A stretch of 64,000 nucleotides of DNA from JABWAJ01 sp038323375 (lineage in GTDB: Bacteria > Bacteroidota > Bacteroidia > Chitinophagales > Saprospiraceae), in contig JBBQGV010000020.1 in the NCBI GenBank assembly GCA_038323375.1, positions 1 to 64,000 on the forward strand, written 5' to 3'. This document shows, piece after piece, positions 18,869-27,307 of this stretch; position 1 is the stretch's first letter, and each line of letters starts with the position of its first letter. Below the pieces are notes generated by a model that worked only from the letters and a program-made list of their open reading frames with translations, made no database searches and was not told the origin of the DNA. The position numbers were made by a program, and so were the translations under genes.

Positions 18869-20386
18869 CTATTTTTTCAGCTTTACAACAGCCTCGAACG
18901 CGCTCCCTGCTGCTTTACTCTCCATCCAGGAAATGAAGTCGAAATATTCGAAAGCTTTGCGTTCGAACTCGTTCTGGCGCAGGTCTTCCAATTCTCCGAT
19001 CAGTTGCCGGAAGCCTTCGGTGCGGGCTTTTGGCGTCAGCCAGCCAGGGTAGTGGCGCATGAGTTTCAGCATCACCGATTCTACGCGGAACAGGCGCTCC
19101 CGTTTCGACAAAAAGCGATAAGTAGTCTGCACGATGTATTCTAAAAGCTGGTCGTTGCGCAGTTCGTAATGAACCACTAAGTTGAGCAGACGGCCAAAAC
19201 AGTGAATGTCTTGACGTGTTTCAAGAGCCGGGTCTTGCAACAAGAGGTTGACCCAATCGAGCGCCTGTCCGTAATCGGCAGCCCCAAAATGCAGATAGGC
19301 TAAATTGTAGTACAAACCCAATCGTTGCTGCCCATTTACTTCTTCTTCATACTTCCGGAAGAGCGCTTCCCGTTCCCGAATCTGCGCTACGCCCTTCGAA
19401 AACAGGCCGGTACTGAGGTAAAAATCTACTTCTAAGTTAAAGCTGCGCACAAACAGCCGGCGCTGTTGCTCAGGCGAATCGGCTGGTACTTCACGGAGCT
19501 TGCGCAAGGTGTCGGGAATGTCGCTGTAATGCCCCAGCCGCTGCTGCACGATATAGAGGTTAATGAGCGCGCTGCTGTACTGGCGCACCCCACGGCCTTT
19601 CACAGCCCTCGACTCAAACATCTGCACCAATTCCCTTACGTGTTCGTAACTGCGCTCCGGTTCGCCGCGAAACAAGTGGTAGGAAAAGCGCGCATTGTGG
19701 TAAAAATAGCGCGCATAGAAGGAGCGGGCGTGGTCGGCGCTGCTGAATTGCGGCTGCTCAAAAAGTTGGTCTAGCGCCGCTTTTTCCGTCTCATTGCGCA
19801 CGGCTCCTTTTTTCCAGTAAGGAATGAACACCCGGTCGTTGAGCGCCTGAAATTCCAAAAAATTCCGGTATTTGTCCAACAAATCAAACTCCTCCTGTAC
19901 CCCGTGTGCGATGTAGTTTTCCAGCTTGCCGAAATCATTGCGGCTGTGCGCAATCTGGTGTTCCCAGCGGTAAACTTCCAGCAATTGCAGAAAGCGCTCA
20001 TTGTCGGCGGCTGTAGATTTGGCTTTCCCAAGCGCTTTTTCGCTTTGCTGGTAAAGCCCTTTGTCGAACAACAACTGCGCGTTGCGCAACTGGGTGTAAA
20101 AGCGGTCTTCTGCCCGGCTTTCGTGGAAGCTCCGCAAGCTGGCCAGAATGATGCCGTACAGGTAGTTTTTGGCAACGTGCAGCTGGCGCGTGAAGGCTTC
20201 GTCCGGAAATTTTTTGCGGAGCGTGGCCTCGTCATACACTTCTTGTTTTTCAATGGCATTGAACAGCCGCAGGTATTGGTTTTCGCCGTTGAGCGCATGC
20301 CGCGAGGCATAGAGTTTGAAATAGCGCTTCTCCTGCTTGTTGAGCGACTGCACCAATTGAAAAAGATCATCAGAGGGTGTTTTCAT
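18869..20386 (-). CDS. All-helical (TPR-like) protein of unknown function
   Basis: A 505-residue soluble protein made of regularly spaced amphipathic helices rich in Tyr, Arg and Leu, consistent with a TPR-like solenoid. Examples are RFYTQLRNAQLLFDKGLYQQ and GLYYNLAYLHFGAADYGQAL. No signal peptide or catalytic motif is visible. Proteins of this look are common in Saprospiraceae, but I know no assigned function. It lies between two T9SS cargo genes and reads against them. The start MKTPSDDLFQLVQSLNKQEKRYFKLY looks natural. Confidence 0.75.
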   Translation of the reverse strand: MKTPSDDLFQLVQSLNKQEKRYFKLYASRHALNGENQYLRLFNAIEKQEVYDEATLRKKFPDEAFTRQLHVAKNYLYGIILASLRSFHESRAEDRFYTQLRNAQLLFDKGLYQQSEKALGKAKSTAADNERFLQLLEVYRWEHQIAHSRNDFGKLENYIAHGVQEEFDLLDKYRNFLEFQALNDRVFIPYWKKGAVRNETEKAALDQLFEQPQFSSADHARSFYARYFYHNARFSYHLFRGEPERSYEHVRELVQMFESRAVKGRGVRQYSSALINLYIVQQRLGHYSDIPDTLRKLREVPADSPEQQRRLFVRSFNLEVDFYLSTGLFSKGVAQIREREALFRKYEEEVNGQQRLGLYYNLAYLHFGAADYGQALDWVNLLLQDPALETRQDIHCFGRLLNLVVHYELRNDQLLEYIVQTTYRFLSKRERLFRVESVMLKLMRHYPGWLTPKARTEGFRQLIGELEDLRQNEFERKAFEYFDFISWMESKAAGSAFEAVVKLKK

Positions 20387-20511
20387 TGCGTCAGACTCCT
20401 ACGTTTAAATTAAAAAAACCTTTCCAACTTCAAAGATTTGCAATAAATTTCAGGATGACAAGCGCGCTGCGGGCGCAATTTTTGCTATCTGGTTCATAAT
20501 CAAATCTTAAT

Positions 20512-22833
20512 ATGCTCATGATCCCATTCGACAAACTTATTGCTGCCTGCGGGTCGGCCATTTTTTCGGCTGCTACCTGCATTTTTCACCGTTTTTCAGG
20601 GGCGGTGACCAGTGCGCTGGACTTAAAAGTAAAACTTATTGCTTTTTCTTTTTTATTTTTTGGATTGGCCAACGCCCAAACCGGGGAACCGACGGACTTT
20701 TTTTTCACCGACTGCGGTTTCATTCTGGCGGGCGAACTGGCGGCACCCTCCTGTGTGGGCGCTTCAGACGGCAGCGCGTTGGTTTACCCCTTCATCGGCG
20801 AAGGACTCACTTACGAGTGGATTGGCCTCAATAACCTGACCAACAATGCAACCAACCTCGCCGAAGGAATTTATCAACTGATCGTTTCAGACGGCGTTTG
20901 TGCCGACACCATTTTTATTCCTTTGCAAGACCCTCCGGCTATCATTGCGCCGCTATTGGACACTTCTATCTGCGCATTCAATGCCGCAATTGACCTCACC
21001 GATGGCGTCAGCGGCGGCGCTGGCGACTACACCGTGACGGCGGTAGTCTCGCTGTTGGGTGCCGATGTGGATTGTGCGCCCTGTGCCGGCAACATCGTTG
21101 TCATTGACGAAACGACCGTGCTGGATGTGACGCTTCAGGATGCGAACGGCTGTACGGCATCCCGGTTGGTGATCGTCTCCTTGCTGGATCTGCTCACCGC
21201 CACGGCAATCGCCATGCCCGAAACCTGTAACGACAACGGGCACCTGGAAGTATTGGCCAACGGCGGTTCTGGTAACTACCTCTACGGGTTGAATAATACC
21301 GTCTCTGATTTTCAATTATCCAATATCTTTGAAGGGTTGCCCGGCGGCGAACTTTACACAGCCGTCGTGCTCGACCTCGCCGGGTGTACAACTTCCGCTC
21401 CTGCCTTTGTAGGCTTGGCACCCGATTTTTCACCAGCCTCCATTGCAGCTTCCAATGCCTCCTGCTATGGATCCAACAACGGAGAAATTGTCATCACCGG
21501 AACCAATGCTAACGTGATCGGCTACGGATTAAATACCCTTATCGGGGTCACCACACAGCCGTTTTTTGGCAACCTGCCGCCCGGCAACTACACCGTTTTT
21601 GTCATTGAACCGAATAATTGTATCAATAGCTACCCGGCGATTGTCGGGCAACCCGATTCTTTGCAGGTGCTGACGGAAGTATCCGATGTCTCCTGCCCGG
21701 GTGGCGCGGACGGCTTAGCGGAAATTAACGCTTCGGGCGGTAACGGCGGTTATCGCTACGCCCTGAACAATGGCACGTTTAATCAAAACAACGTTTTCGA
21801 CCACCTGCAAGCGGGCACTTATTTAGCACGCGTTCAAGATGTCCGCTTTTGCGAAAATATCCGGGTGTTTACCCTTGCGGCACCCGATCCGCCAGACCTC
21901 GGCACTGTAACCGACCCAAGCTGTACCGGTGAACCCACCGGCAGCATTGTGATCGTTGAAGCCGGAAAATTGCTTGTCGGCGAGTTTCAGTTTTCCTTAG
22001 ACAGCATCAACTGGCAATCGGAAAACCTCTTTGAAGGATTGGTGCCTGGCGTTTATACCGTCTACATCCGCTATCCCGACGGCTGCGTATTTTCGGTGAT
22101 TGCCATTGTGAGCCAGTCCGCAGTCCCCCTCGTGTTCCTCAACACCGGCGATCCTGCCTGCTACGGGCTTGCAGATGGCTTTATTGCTGTGGAGACTTTA
22201 GGCGGCCAACCGCCATTCGAATTTTCGCTCAATGATGGCAGCTTCCAAACCGACAGTGTGTTCAACGGATTGGCTGCCGGGCCTTATCTCATCAGGATTC
22301 GGGACGCCAACAACTGTCTGCTTTCCATTGAGCTTGCTCTGCAGCAGCCAGCCTTACTGGAAACTCAATACCAACTTGAACCCATGGAAGAGGAAGGGCG
22401 TTGGTACATCAACCTGATTGTGACCGGCGGCGTCACGCCTTATACGTATAGCTGGTCAACCGGATCGCAGGCAGAAGACCAGTTCAACCTGCCCACCGGA
22501 AACTACGAGGTCATCGTCACCGATGCGCAGGGGTGTGAATCACTCCTGATGGTCATGGCAGGCACTACGGGATCCGAAACCTTCTCTTTGTCAAACGGGA
22601 TCCGGGTTTTTCCGGTGCCGACTCATGGCGACGTGCAGGTGCAATTTGAACTGCCGGTTTCCCAGGCCATATTCGCCCGGCTTTTCGATGCGCGGGGCGT
22701 TGCGCTTTGGCAAAACGCCTTTACATCCGGGAATCGCTTTGGCGTGCCTTTGCAGGATTTCCCCGCCGGCGTCTATTGGCTGGTGTTGGAAAGTGGGGCG
22801 CAGCGCAGGGTGTTTCGGATGGTGAGGATGTAA
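20512..22833 (+). CDS. Repeat-rich T9SS cargo (SprB-repeat type)
   Basis: A 773-residue exported protein. After an N-terminal signal region (hydrophobic near FSFLFFGLANAQ, about 40-57) come eight or so repeats of about 75 residues with the pattern Cys..G..DG.I.....GG...Y.YALNN....N.F..L.AGTY...V.D...C, as in SprB-type surface repeats. A canonical T9SS type-A sorting domain closes the protein (IRVFPVPTHGDVQVQFEL ... PAGVYWLVLESG). It should cross the outer membrane by type IX secretion and be attached to the cell surface or released; SprB-like repeats in other species serve adhesion and gliding. The ATG at 20512 leaves a rather long n-region, so the ATG context or an internal start could differ. 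Confidence 0.85.
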   Translation: MLMIPFDKLIAACGSAIFSAATCIFHRFSGAVTSALDLKVKLIAFSFLFFGLANAQTGEPTDFFFTDCGFILAGELAAPSCVGASDGSALVYPFIGEGLTYEWIGLNNLTNNATNLAEGIYQLIVSDGVCADTIFIPLQDPPAIIAPLLDTSICAFNAAIDLTDGVSGGAGDYTVTAVVSLLGADVDCAPCAGNIVVIDETTVLDVTLQDANGCTASRLVIVSLLDLLTATAIAMPETCNDNGHLEVLANGGSGNYLYGLNNTVSDFQLSNIFEGLPGGELYTAVVLDLAGCTTSAPAFVGLAPDFSPASIAASNASCYGSNNGEIVITGTNANVIGYGLNTLIGVTTQPFFGNLPPGNYTVFVIEPNNCINSYPAIVGQPDSLQVLTEVSDVSCPGGADGLAEINASGGNGGYRYALNNGTFNQNNVFDHLQAGTYLARVQDVRFCENIRVFTLAAPDPPDLGTVTDPSCTGEPTGSIVIVEAGKLLVGEFQFSLDSINWQSENLFEGLVPGVYTVYIRYPDGCVFSVIAIVSQSAVPLVFLNTGDPACYGLADGFIAVETLGGQPPFEFSLNDGSFQTDSVFNGLAAGPYLIRIRDANNCLLSIELALQQPALLETQYQLEPMEEEGRWYINLIVTGGVTPYTYSWSTGSQAEDQFNLPTGNYEVIVTDAQGCESLLMVMAGTTGSETFSLSNGIRVFPVPTHGDVQVQFELPVSQAIFARLFDARGVALWQNAFTSGNRFGVPLQDFPAGVYWLVLESGAQRRVFRMVRM

Positions 22834-22874
22834 ACGGTGGACGGTGGCGATTTCCTGGTTTCATTTGCTGTGTA

Positions 22875-22905
22875 TTGATTTAAACACACTTTATAGCTAC
22901 TTTTG
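22875..22905 (+). promoter_or_regulatory. Strong Bacteroidota-type promoter
   Basis: TTG (22875-22877), 20-nt spacer, TACTTTTG (22898-22905) match the -33/-7 consensus well. The start codon at 22923 is only 18 nt further, implying a very short leader. Confidence 0.7.
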
Positions 22906-22922
22906 TAAAAAATCATGATAAC

Positions 22923-23507
22923 ATGATTGCAAGCACCATATTCCGGGAAGCGCCTGTTCAGGTAAAACCGCCGAGGAAGATTTCCATTCAGGCTTTCTTG
23001 CGCAAGTTTCGCAAAGGAGGGCCGGGTACGAAATACGAATATAATAAAGGCGTGATTGAAAAAACCGAGGCCATCAGAATCAAGGAGCAATATCTGGTAT
23101 TCAACATTCTAAAACATTTCTCCAGGACACCTGCCGCAGGAAGTGGCCATCAAATTGTTCAGGAATTGGAAATCTGGACCTCGGAAGACCAGTGGCGCAA
23201 ACCCGATTTGGCTTTTTTAACAATAGAACAAGCCCGTGCAGGTACACAAGGTTACGAGCCTGTCCCCGAATTCATCATCGAAGTCATCTCACCCAATGAC
23301 AAAATCAACCTCGTTAAAAACAAAGTATATGAATATTTCAAGGCCGGCGTGAAGGTACTCTGGCATGTTTTTCCGGAGCAGAAAGTAGTGGAAGTCTATC
23401 GCGCGCCCGAATCCGTGGAAGTTTGTAGCGGCAGCAAGCTGTGTAGCGCAGAGCCGGTAGTGGAAGGATTTGTGATGAAAGCAGAGGAGATTTTTAAGGA
23501 AGTTTGA
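22923..23507 (+). CDS. Uma2 (DUF820) family restriction-endonuclease-fold protein
   Basis: A 194-residue protein with the Uma2 signature: WRKPDLAFLT followed by PEFIIEVISPNDKINLVKNKVYEYFKAGVKVLWHVFP. The Asp in KPDL, Glu in IIEV and Lys in VKNK correspond to the PD-(D/E)xK nuclease core of this family. Biological roles of Uma2 proteins are not established; they occur in many copies in some bacteria and may derive from mobile elements. No transposase or toxin neighbour is present. A well-formed promoter stands directly upstream, so it is probably transcribed alone. Confidence 0.85.
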   Translation: MIASTIFREAPVQVKPPRKISIQAFLRKFRKGGPGTKYEYNKGVIEKTEAIRIKEQYLVFNILKHFSRTPAAGSGHQIVQELEIWTSEDQWRKPDLAFLTIEQARAGTQGYEPVPEFIIEVISPNDKINLVKNKVYEYFKAGVKVLWHVFPEQKVVEVYRAPESVEVCSGSKLCSAEPVVEGFVMKAEEIFKEV

Positions 23508-23523
23508 AGTTCCAAATAACCCA

Positions 23524-24195
23524 TTAAAACCGATAACTCACGGCAATATCATTCAACCAACGCCCGGCAAACAATTCAATTTGCTTCAGGGCGTATTGAT
23601 CGTTCTGGCCCTGACTGTTCAAGAAACTACGCTTGCCAAAGCGGTATTGCAGCAATGGCCCGAATTCCAGCGTGAAATGAATGTGCTCGGAGAGCTTGAT
23701 TTTTGTTCCCAAAAAAGGAATTACGCCAACAGCGTAGTCTATGGCGGCATATTCCCGGATGGATTTTAAGGGGCGGGGATCGCGGCCATCGAGCAATTGA
23801 TCCGAAACGATCACATCGCCTTGTTGCACCGAAAAATGGAAGTCTGTGCCATAGTACAGGTTATGCCCTTTCACGCGGATAATTTTGGCAACCCCCAGGT
23901 TGGTTCCGATGGAAATCCCGGGAACATAGTAATTGTAAAGCGTCATCGAGTCCACAATGCTCCGGCGAAAGGCCTCAAATTCGTCGAAATTGGATTGTAC
24001 AAAAAACTTGAAGCGGGTATCCATCCGGGGTTGGTTTTCTTTGTAAAAAACCTCAAAACCGGTAGTTTTAGCCTGATGGCCCGAAGCCATAACGATGGGA
24101 ATAATGAGGTCAATGCCTAATTCGGTGGTGTTTTGCGCGGGCGTGTTTCCGATCAGCAAAATAAGAACCACAAATGACAAAAGAAAACGCTTCAT
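23524..24195 (-). CDS. Outer-membrane beta-barrel protein
   Basis: A 223-residue protein from the ATG at 24195. It has a signal peptide MKRFLLSFVVLILLIGNTPAQ and then alternating hydrophobic/polar strands typical of a small 8-10 stranded barrel (IKLSEHIHFTLEFGPLLQYRFG), with a C-terminal aromatic ending NDIAVSYRF. A longer frame (to 24240) adds a segment before the signal peptide and is not favoured. The transported or bound molecule is unknown. It converges on the Uma2 gene with a 16-nt gap. Confidence 0.75.
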   Translation of the reverse strand: MKRFLLSFVVLILLIGNTPAQNTTELGIDLIIPIVMASGHQAKTTGFEVFYKENQPRMDTRFKFFVQSNFDEFEAFRRSIVDSMTLYNYYVPGISIGTNLGVAKIIRVKGHNLYYGTDFHFSVQQGDVIVSDQLLDGRDPRPLKSIREYAAIDYAVGVIPFLGTKIKLSEHIHFTLEFGPLLQYRFGKRSFLNSQGQNDQYALKQIELFAGRWLNDIAVSYRF

Positions 24196-24314
24196 ACGCT
24201 TGAAATGATTGGTTCTTTTTAGGAACGGCATCCATCCCACTGAATTATCCGCGCTTTTTCTTTAACAATCCCCACCTGTTGCAGTCGCGTTTTTTTACTT
24301 TTGTTGGCGAATTT

Positions 24315-24421
24315 GAAGATTCGAAGAACTGAGGATTCCAAGAACTGAGGATTCGAGTATTTGAAGATTTGACGGGAAGAATCAAATCACCAAATCACCA
24401 AATCCTCAAATACTCAAATCA
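24315..24421. repeat. GATTTGAG-type octamer repeats in inverted arrangement
   Basis: Left half: GAGGATTCGAGTATTTGAAGATTTGA; right half: TCAAATCACCAAATC..CCTCAAATACTCAAATC. The two halves are complementary, giving a hairpin between divergent genes. The same octamer repeats follow the stop codons of three minus-strand genes at 38.46, 40.66 and 41.78 kb. Confidence 0.7.
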
Positions 24422-24425
24422 ACCC

Positions 24426-25463
24426 ATGCCACTTAAAATAGACATGCACACCCACATCATCCCGGAGCAAATGCCGCGTTTTGCAAAAAAATTCGGCTAC
24501 GACGGGTTCATCCACTTAGAGCATCACAAGCCCGGATACGCGCGCATGATGAAGGGGGAGCAGTTTTTCCGTGAAATCGAAGCCAATTGCTGGGACGCAC
24601 AATTGCGCATCGAAGAATATGCAACGCATCTTACGCAAATGCAGGTGGTATGCACCATTCCGGTGTTGTTTTCCTATTGGGCCAAACCGCAGGATACCCT
24701 TGCCGTTGCGCAGTTTTTGAACGACGACATCGCCCGGTTGGTCGCTGACCATCCGCAGCACTACATCGGCCTCGGCACCCTGCCCATGCAGGACGCTACC
24801 TTAGCCATACAGGAACTTGAGCGCTGCAAAGCCATCGGTTTGGTCGGCATCCAGATTGGCTCCAACATCAACGAACGCAACCTGAATGAGCCTGAATTCC
24901 AGCCCATCTTCGAAGCTTGCCAGTTGCTGGGCATGGCGGTTTTTGTACACCCCTGGAACATGATGGGCACCAAACACATCGAAAAATACTGGCTGCCCTG
25001 GTTAGTGGGCATGCCTGCCGAAACGGCGCGCGCCATCTGCTCCATGATTTTTGGCGGGGTGTTCGAGCGTTTCCCGGCCTTGCGAGTGTGTTTTGCGCAC
25101 GCGGGCGGCTCTTTCCTGCCCACCATCGGACGCATTGAGCACGGTTACAATTGTCGCCCCGACCTCGTGGCAGTGGATAACCCCGTGAATCCCCGCGACT
25201 ATCTCGGCAAGTTTTGGGTGGACTGCATCACCCACGACCCCGTGATGCTGCGCTACGTGTTGGACATGGTGGGCGAAGGCAAAGTGACGCTCGGTTCTGA
25301 TTACCCCTTCCCGCTCGGCGATTTGGAGATCGGCGCGTTTATTGAAACGATGGGCTTGCCGGATACGACGCTGGAAAAGATTTATTGGCGCAATACGGTG
25401 GATTGGCTGGGGTTGGAGCCGCTTAGTTTTTTCCAGAAGACCACTTTGTCTTCTCCGTCTTGA
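24426..25463 (+). CDS. ACMSD-like amidohydrolase (decarboxylase)
   Basis: A 345-residue amidohydrolase-fold protein close to 2-amino-3-carboxymuconate-6-semialdehyde decarboxylase. The metal-binding HxH is in KIDMHTHIIPE, the third His in VFVHPWNM, the catalytic His in VCFAHAGGSF and the Asp in LGSDYPFPLG. It would remove a carboxyl group from ACMS in the kynurenine route of tryptophan breakdown or in nitrobenzoate-type pathways. No other kynurenine gene is in the window. The ATG at 24426 is chosen (MPLKIDMHTH), since residues upstream are encoded by repeats. The last residues (after SFFQK) overlap a reversed GNAT fragment and look non-native. Confidence 0.85.
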   Translation: MPLKIDMHTHIIPEQMPRFAKKFGYDGFIHLEHHKPGYARMMKGEQFFREIEANCWDAQLRIEEYATHLTQMQVVCTIPVLFSYWAKPQDTLAVAQFLNDDIARLVADHPQHYIGLGTLPMQDATLAIQELERCKAIGLVGIQIGSNINERNLNEPEFQPIFEACQLLGMAVFVHPWNMMGTKHIEKYWLPWLVGMPAETARAICSMIFGGVFERFPALRVCFAHAGGSFLPTIGRIEHGYNCRPDLVAVDNPVNPRDYLGKFWVDCITHDPVMLRYVLDMVGEGKVTLGSDYPFPLGDLEIGAFIETMGLPDTTLEKIYWRNTVDWLGLEPLSFFQKTTLSSPS

Positions 25464-25666
25464 TAAAAATCCCGAATCACGGCCGCTCTTTCATAGTTGC
25501 ATTTGTCGTAGAACTTTCGTGTCCTTTCAAATTCGGGTAACCCGGAAGTTTCTACAATCAATACTCTTTGCCCCGCTTCCAGTAGCATTTTTTGGGATAC
25601 GACAGTCCGCAGGGCGGGCAGAATTGATTTGATGGTTTTGGTGGTTTTACTATCTTTGTTGAACAA
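25382..25666 (-). pseudogene. GNAT acetyltransferase remnant (C-terminal part)
   Basis: Residues 28-81 of this frame (VLIVETSGLPEFERTRKFYD, then YERAAVIRDFYQDGEDKVVFWKKL) match the last third of a GNAT N-acetyltransferase. The CoA-binding N-terminal half is missing. The frame then runs without the expected stop into the antisense of the ACMSD gene. The upstream part overlaps a good plus-strand promoter. It is therefore a truncated leftover, possibly from a deletion that joined two convergent genes. Confidence 0.6.
25628..25658 (+). promoter_or_regulatory. Promoter for the small membrane peptide gene
   Basis: TTTG (25628-25631), 19-nt spacer and TATCTTTG (25651-25658) match the Bacteroidota consensus. 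The next plus-strand gene starts at 25778, leaving a leader of about 115 nt with no obvious riboswitch fold. Confidence 0.65.
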
Positions 25667-25777
25667 ACTCAGCTCTTAACCATCACAAAAAACTTGCATT
25701 CAAGCTCTTAAAATAAGTACTTGAGCAATACCCGGTACGTCTAATTATTTTGTTTCAAAACATCAAATCTTCTGACT

Positions 25778-25915
25778 ATGGCAACTTCAGCATTGATCAT
25801 GTGGCTTACCACTGTAACGATTGTGGCTAGTTTTTGCGGTTTCTTTTTTTATAAAATTCTGACGACTAAAAGTGGGGGCGAGCAGGCAGAGGCGAAGCAC
25901 CAGGAGCAGGAATAG
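25778..25915 (+). CDS. 45-residue single-pass membrane peptide (MetS-like)
   Basis: ATG at 25778 reads MATSALIMWLTTVTIVASFC followed by GFFFYKILTTKSGGEQAEAK and ends at TAG 25913-25915. One transmembrane helix (about residues 5-27) is followed by Lys-Ile-Leu-Thr-Thr and a charged tail. This is the layout of the small subunits or accessory peptides that accompany neurotransmitter:sodium-symporter (NSS/MetP-type) transporters in Bacteroidota. A promoter with correct spacing stands upstream and a hairpin stands just downstream. No NSS transporter gene is in the window, so the partner is elsewhere or the resemblance is only structural. Confidence 0.65.
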   Translation: MATSALIMWLTTVTIVASFCGFFFYKILTTKSGGEQAEAKHQEQE

Positions 25916-25931
25916 CAGTGTTGGTCGTTTA

Positions 25932-25970
25932 GTCCGTGTTCCCCAGGAAGGCATCACTGGGAACGCGGAC
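25932..25970 (+). terminator. Hairpin after the small peptide gene
   Basis: GTCCGTGTTCCC and GGGAACGCGGAC form a near-perfect 12-bp stem around a 15-nt loop, 17 nt after the stop. There is no T-run. It may end or stabilise the short transcript. Confidence 0.45.
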
Positions 25971-26147
25971 TACGCGAACGACACAGATACTGCGGAATGT
26001 GTGCGGCTAAATTGGATCACCCCTGGGCAGCTTCCAACGCTTCCAAACCAATCCTCCCTGCCCAATAAATTTCTTCCACGCTTTTCTCATTTCCTGCCTA
26101 TATTCGTAGCGAATAATGCCGTATGGCTTTTCATCACGCATTCACCA

Positions 26148-27236
26148 ATGCCCATGCCACCCAACAGCAACACAGTCGCCATAGACTGGCGTTTTATCCT
26201 CGACAAACTCCGACGGGAACAATGCCTCCTGGTGTTGGGCCCTGAAGCGTACATTGGGGCTGATGGCGTCACCCACCGCGAACAATTGTTGCGGCAACTC
26301 GACATCGGCAATAACCCGAACATCATCCGCCATTACGCCGACGACGACCTTTTTCTGTTTGATCAGCCTTACAAACGCACGTTGGTTTGCCACCAGATTC
26401 AGGCTTTTTACGAACAGGCGGAACCCAACGAAACCCTGCGGATGATCGCGGAAATTCCGTTCAACATCATCCTGACCGTGACGCCCGACGGCACCCTGGC
26501 TAAAGCTTTTGAAGCAGCGGAATTGCCTTATCAGTTTGGCTACTACAAAAAAGACAAAGACCCCCAGCCCGTCAAAAAACCGACGCGACAACTGCCGCTG
26601 ATTTACAACACATTTGGCTATGTGGAAAGTGAAGAATCCATCGTGCTGACTCACAACGACCTGTACGATTATTTCAAATCCATTTTCGCGCATCGGAGCA
26701 TGCCGGAAGAACTGAAAACGCAGTTGCGCGAGGTAAAAAGCATCATTTTCCTCGGTGTGCCGTTCGAAAAGTGGTACATGCAATTGTTGTTGCGCGAACT
26801 GGAAATCCATCGCCAGGAATATGCCTTTATCCGCTTTGCTGCCAACCAAACGCTGAGCGATGAAGAGCGCGCCTTGTGCGTGGATCAGTTCCAAATCAAT
26901 TTCGTGGCGCGCAACCTGCCCGATTTCATTCGCGATCTACACCAGCAATGTGCCGAACATGGCTTGCTGAGAAGCGCAGACAGCGGCGAAGACTCGCGTC
27001 CCCAACAAATCCGCCGCTTAGTGAGCAGCGCCAAATTGGACGAAGCCATCGAAATGCTGCGCGAACTCACTGCCCCGGGGGATTTGGCAGACGAAGTGTC
27101 CGGACTTGCCGGGCGCTACCGCCGCTACAAGCTAAAAGAAAGCCAGGGCGTTTTGTACGAGCAGGATAAGGAAGTCCAGTACAACCAGATCAGCACCAGC
27201 GTGCTGGATTTATTAAAAGAAGTCGAGGCGGGATAA
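26148..27236 (+). CDS. SIR2-like domain protein with C-terminal EAD11
   Basis: A 362-residue cytoplasmic protein. Residues 13-260 follow the SIR2-like (SIR2_2-type) pattern: LLVLGPEAY at 27-35, the core strand IPFNIILTVTPD at 103-114, LIYNTFG at 151-157, and VLTHNDLYDYF at 166-176. The canonical catalytic Asn (TTNYD) is replaced by TVTPD and the catalytic His (KLHG) by NTFG, so NAD hydrolysis is doubtful by the classical mechanism. Residues about 283-360 (PQQIRRLVSSAKLDEAIEML ... ISTSVLDLLKEV) match effector-associated domain 11, an adaptor found in ternary conflict systems that recruits effectors to STAND or TIR partners. The ATG at 26148 starts the conserved part; the frame is open much further upstream without homology. 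It is followed by an nSTAND ATPase gene 71 nt downstream, across a perfect palindrome. Confidence 0.75.
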   Translation: MPMPPNSNTVAIDWRFILDKLRREQCLLVLGPEAYIGADGVTHREQLLRQLDIGNNPNIIRHYADDDLFLFDQPYKRTLVCHQIQAFYEQAEPNETLRMIAEIPFNIILTVTPDGTLAKAFEAAELPYQFGYYKKDKDPQPVKKPTRQLPLIYNTFGYVESEESIVLTHNDLYDYFKSIFAHRSMPEELKTQLREVKSIIFLGVPFEKWYMQLLLRELEIHRQEYAFIRFAANQTLSDEERALCVDQFQINFVARNLPDFIRDLHQQCAEHGLLRSADSGEDSRPQQIRRLVSSAKLDEAIEMLRELTAPGDLADEVSGLAGRYRRYKLKESQGVLYEQDKEVQYNQISTSVLDLLKEVEAG

Positions 27237-27292
27237 AGGAGATACGTGTCGGACACCTTCGAAGGTGTCCGACACGTATCTCCTTTATCCCG
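27231..27292. repeat. Perfect 62-bp palindrome spanning the SIR2-like stop codon
   Basis: The sequence from GGGATAAAGGAGATAC through the centre GACACCTTCGAAGGTGTC to GTATCTCCTTTATCCC equals its own reverse complement over all 62 bases. The left arm contains the last Gly codon and TAA stop of the SIR2-like gene. The centre shares the GTGTCGGACAC core with hairpins at 55704 and 59753. The next start codon is 16 nt further. Confidence 0.95.
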
Positions 27293-27307
27293 AGCAAAAA
27301 CAAAACC

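Noticed and set aside
25872..26147. N-terminal extension of the SIR2-like protein
   Set aside because: Frame is open but runs through the small peptide gene and hairpin, with Arg/Ser-rich text of no similarity; the ATG at 26148 precedes the conserved part.
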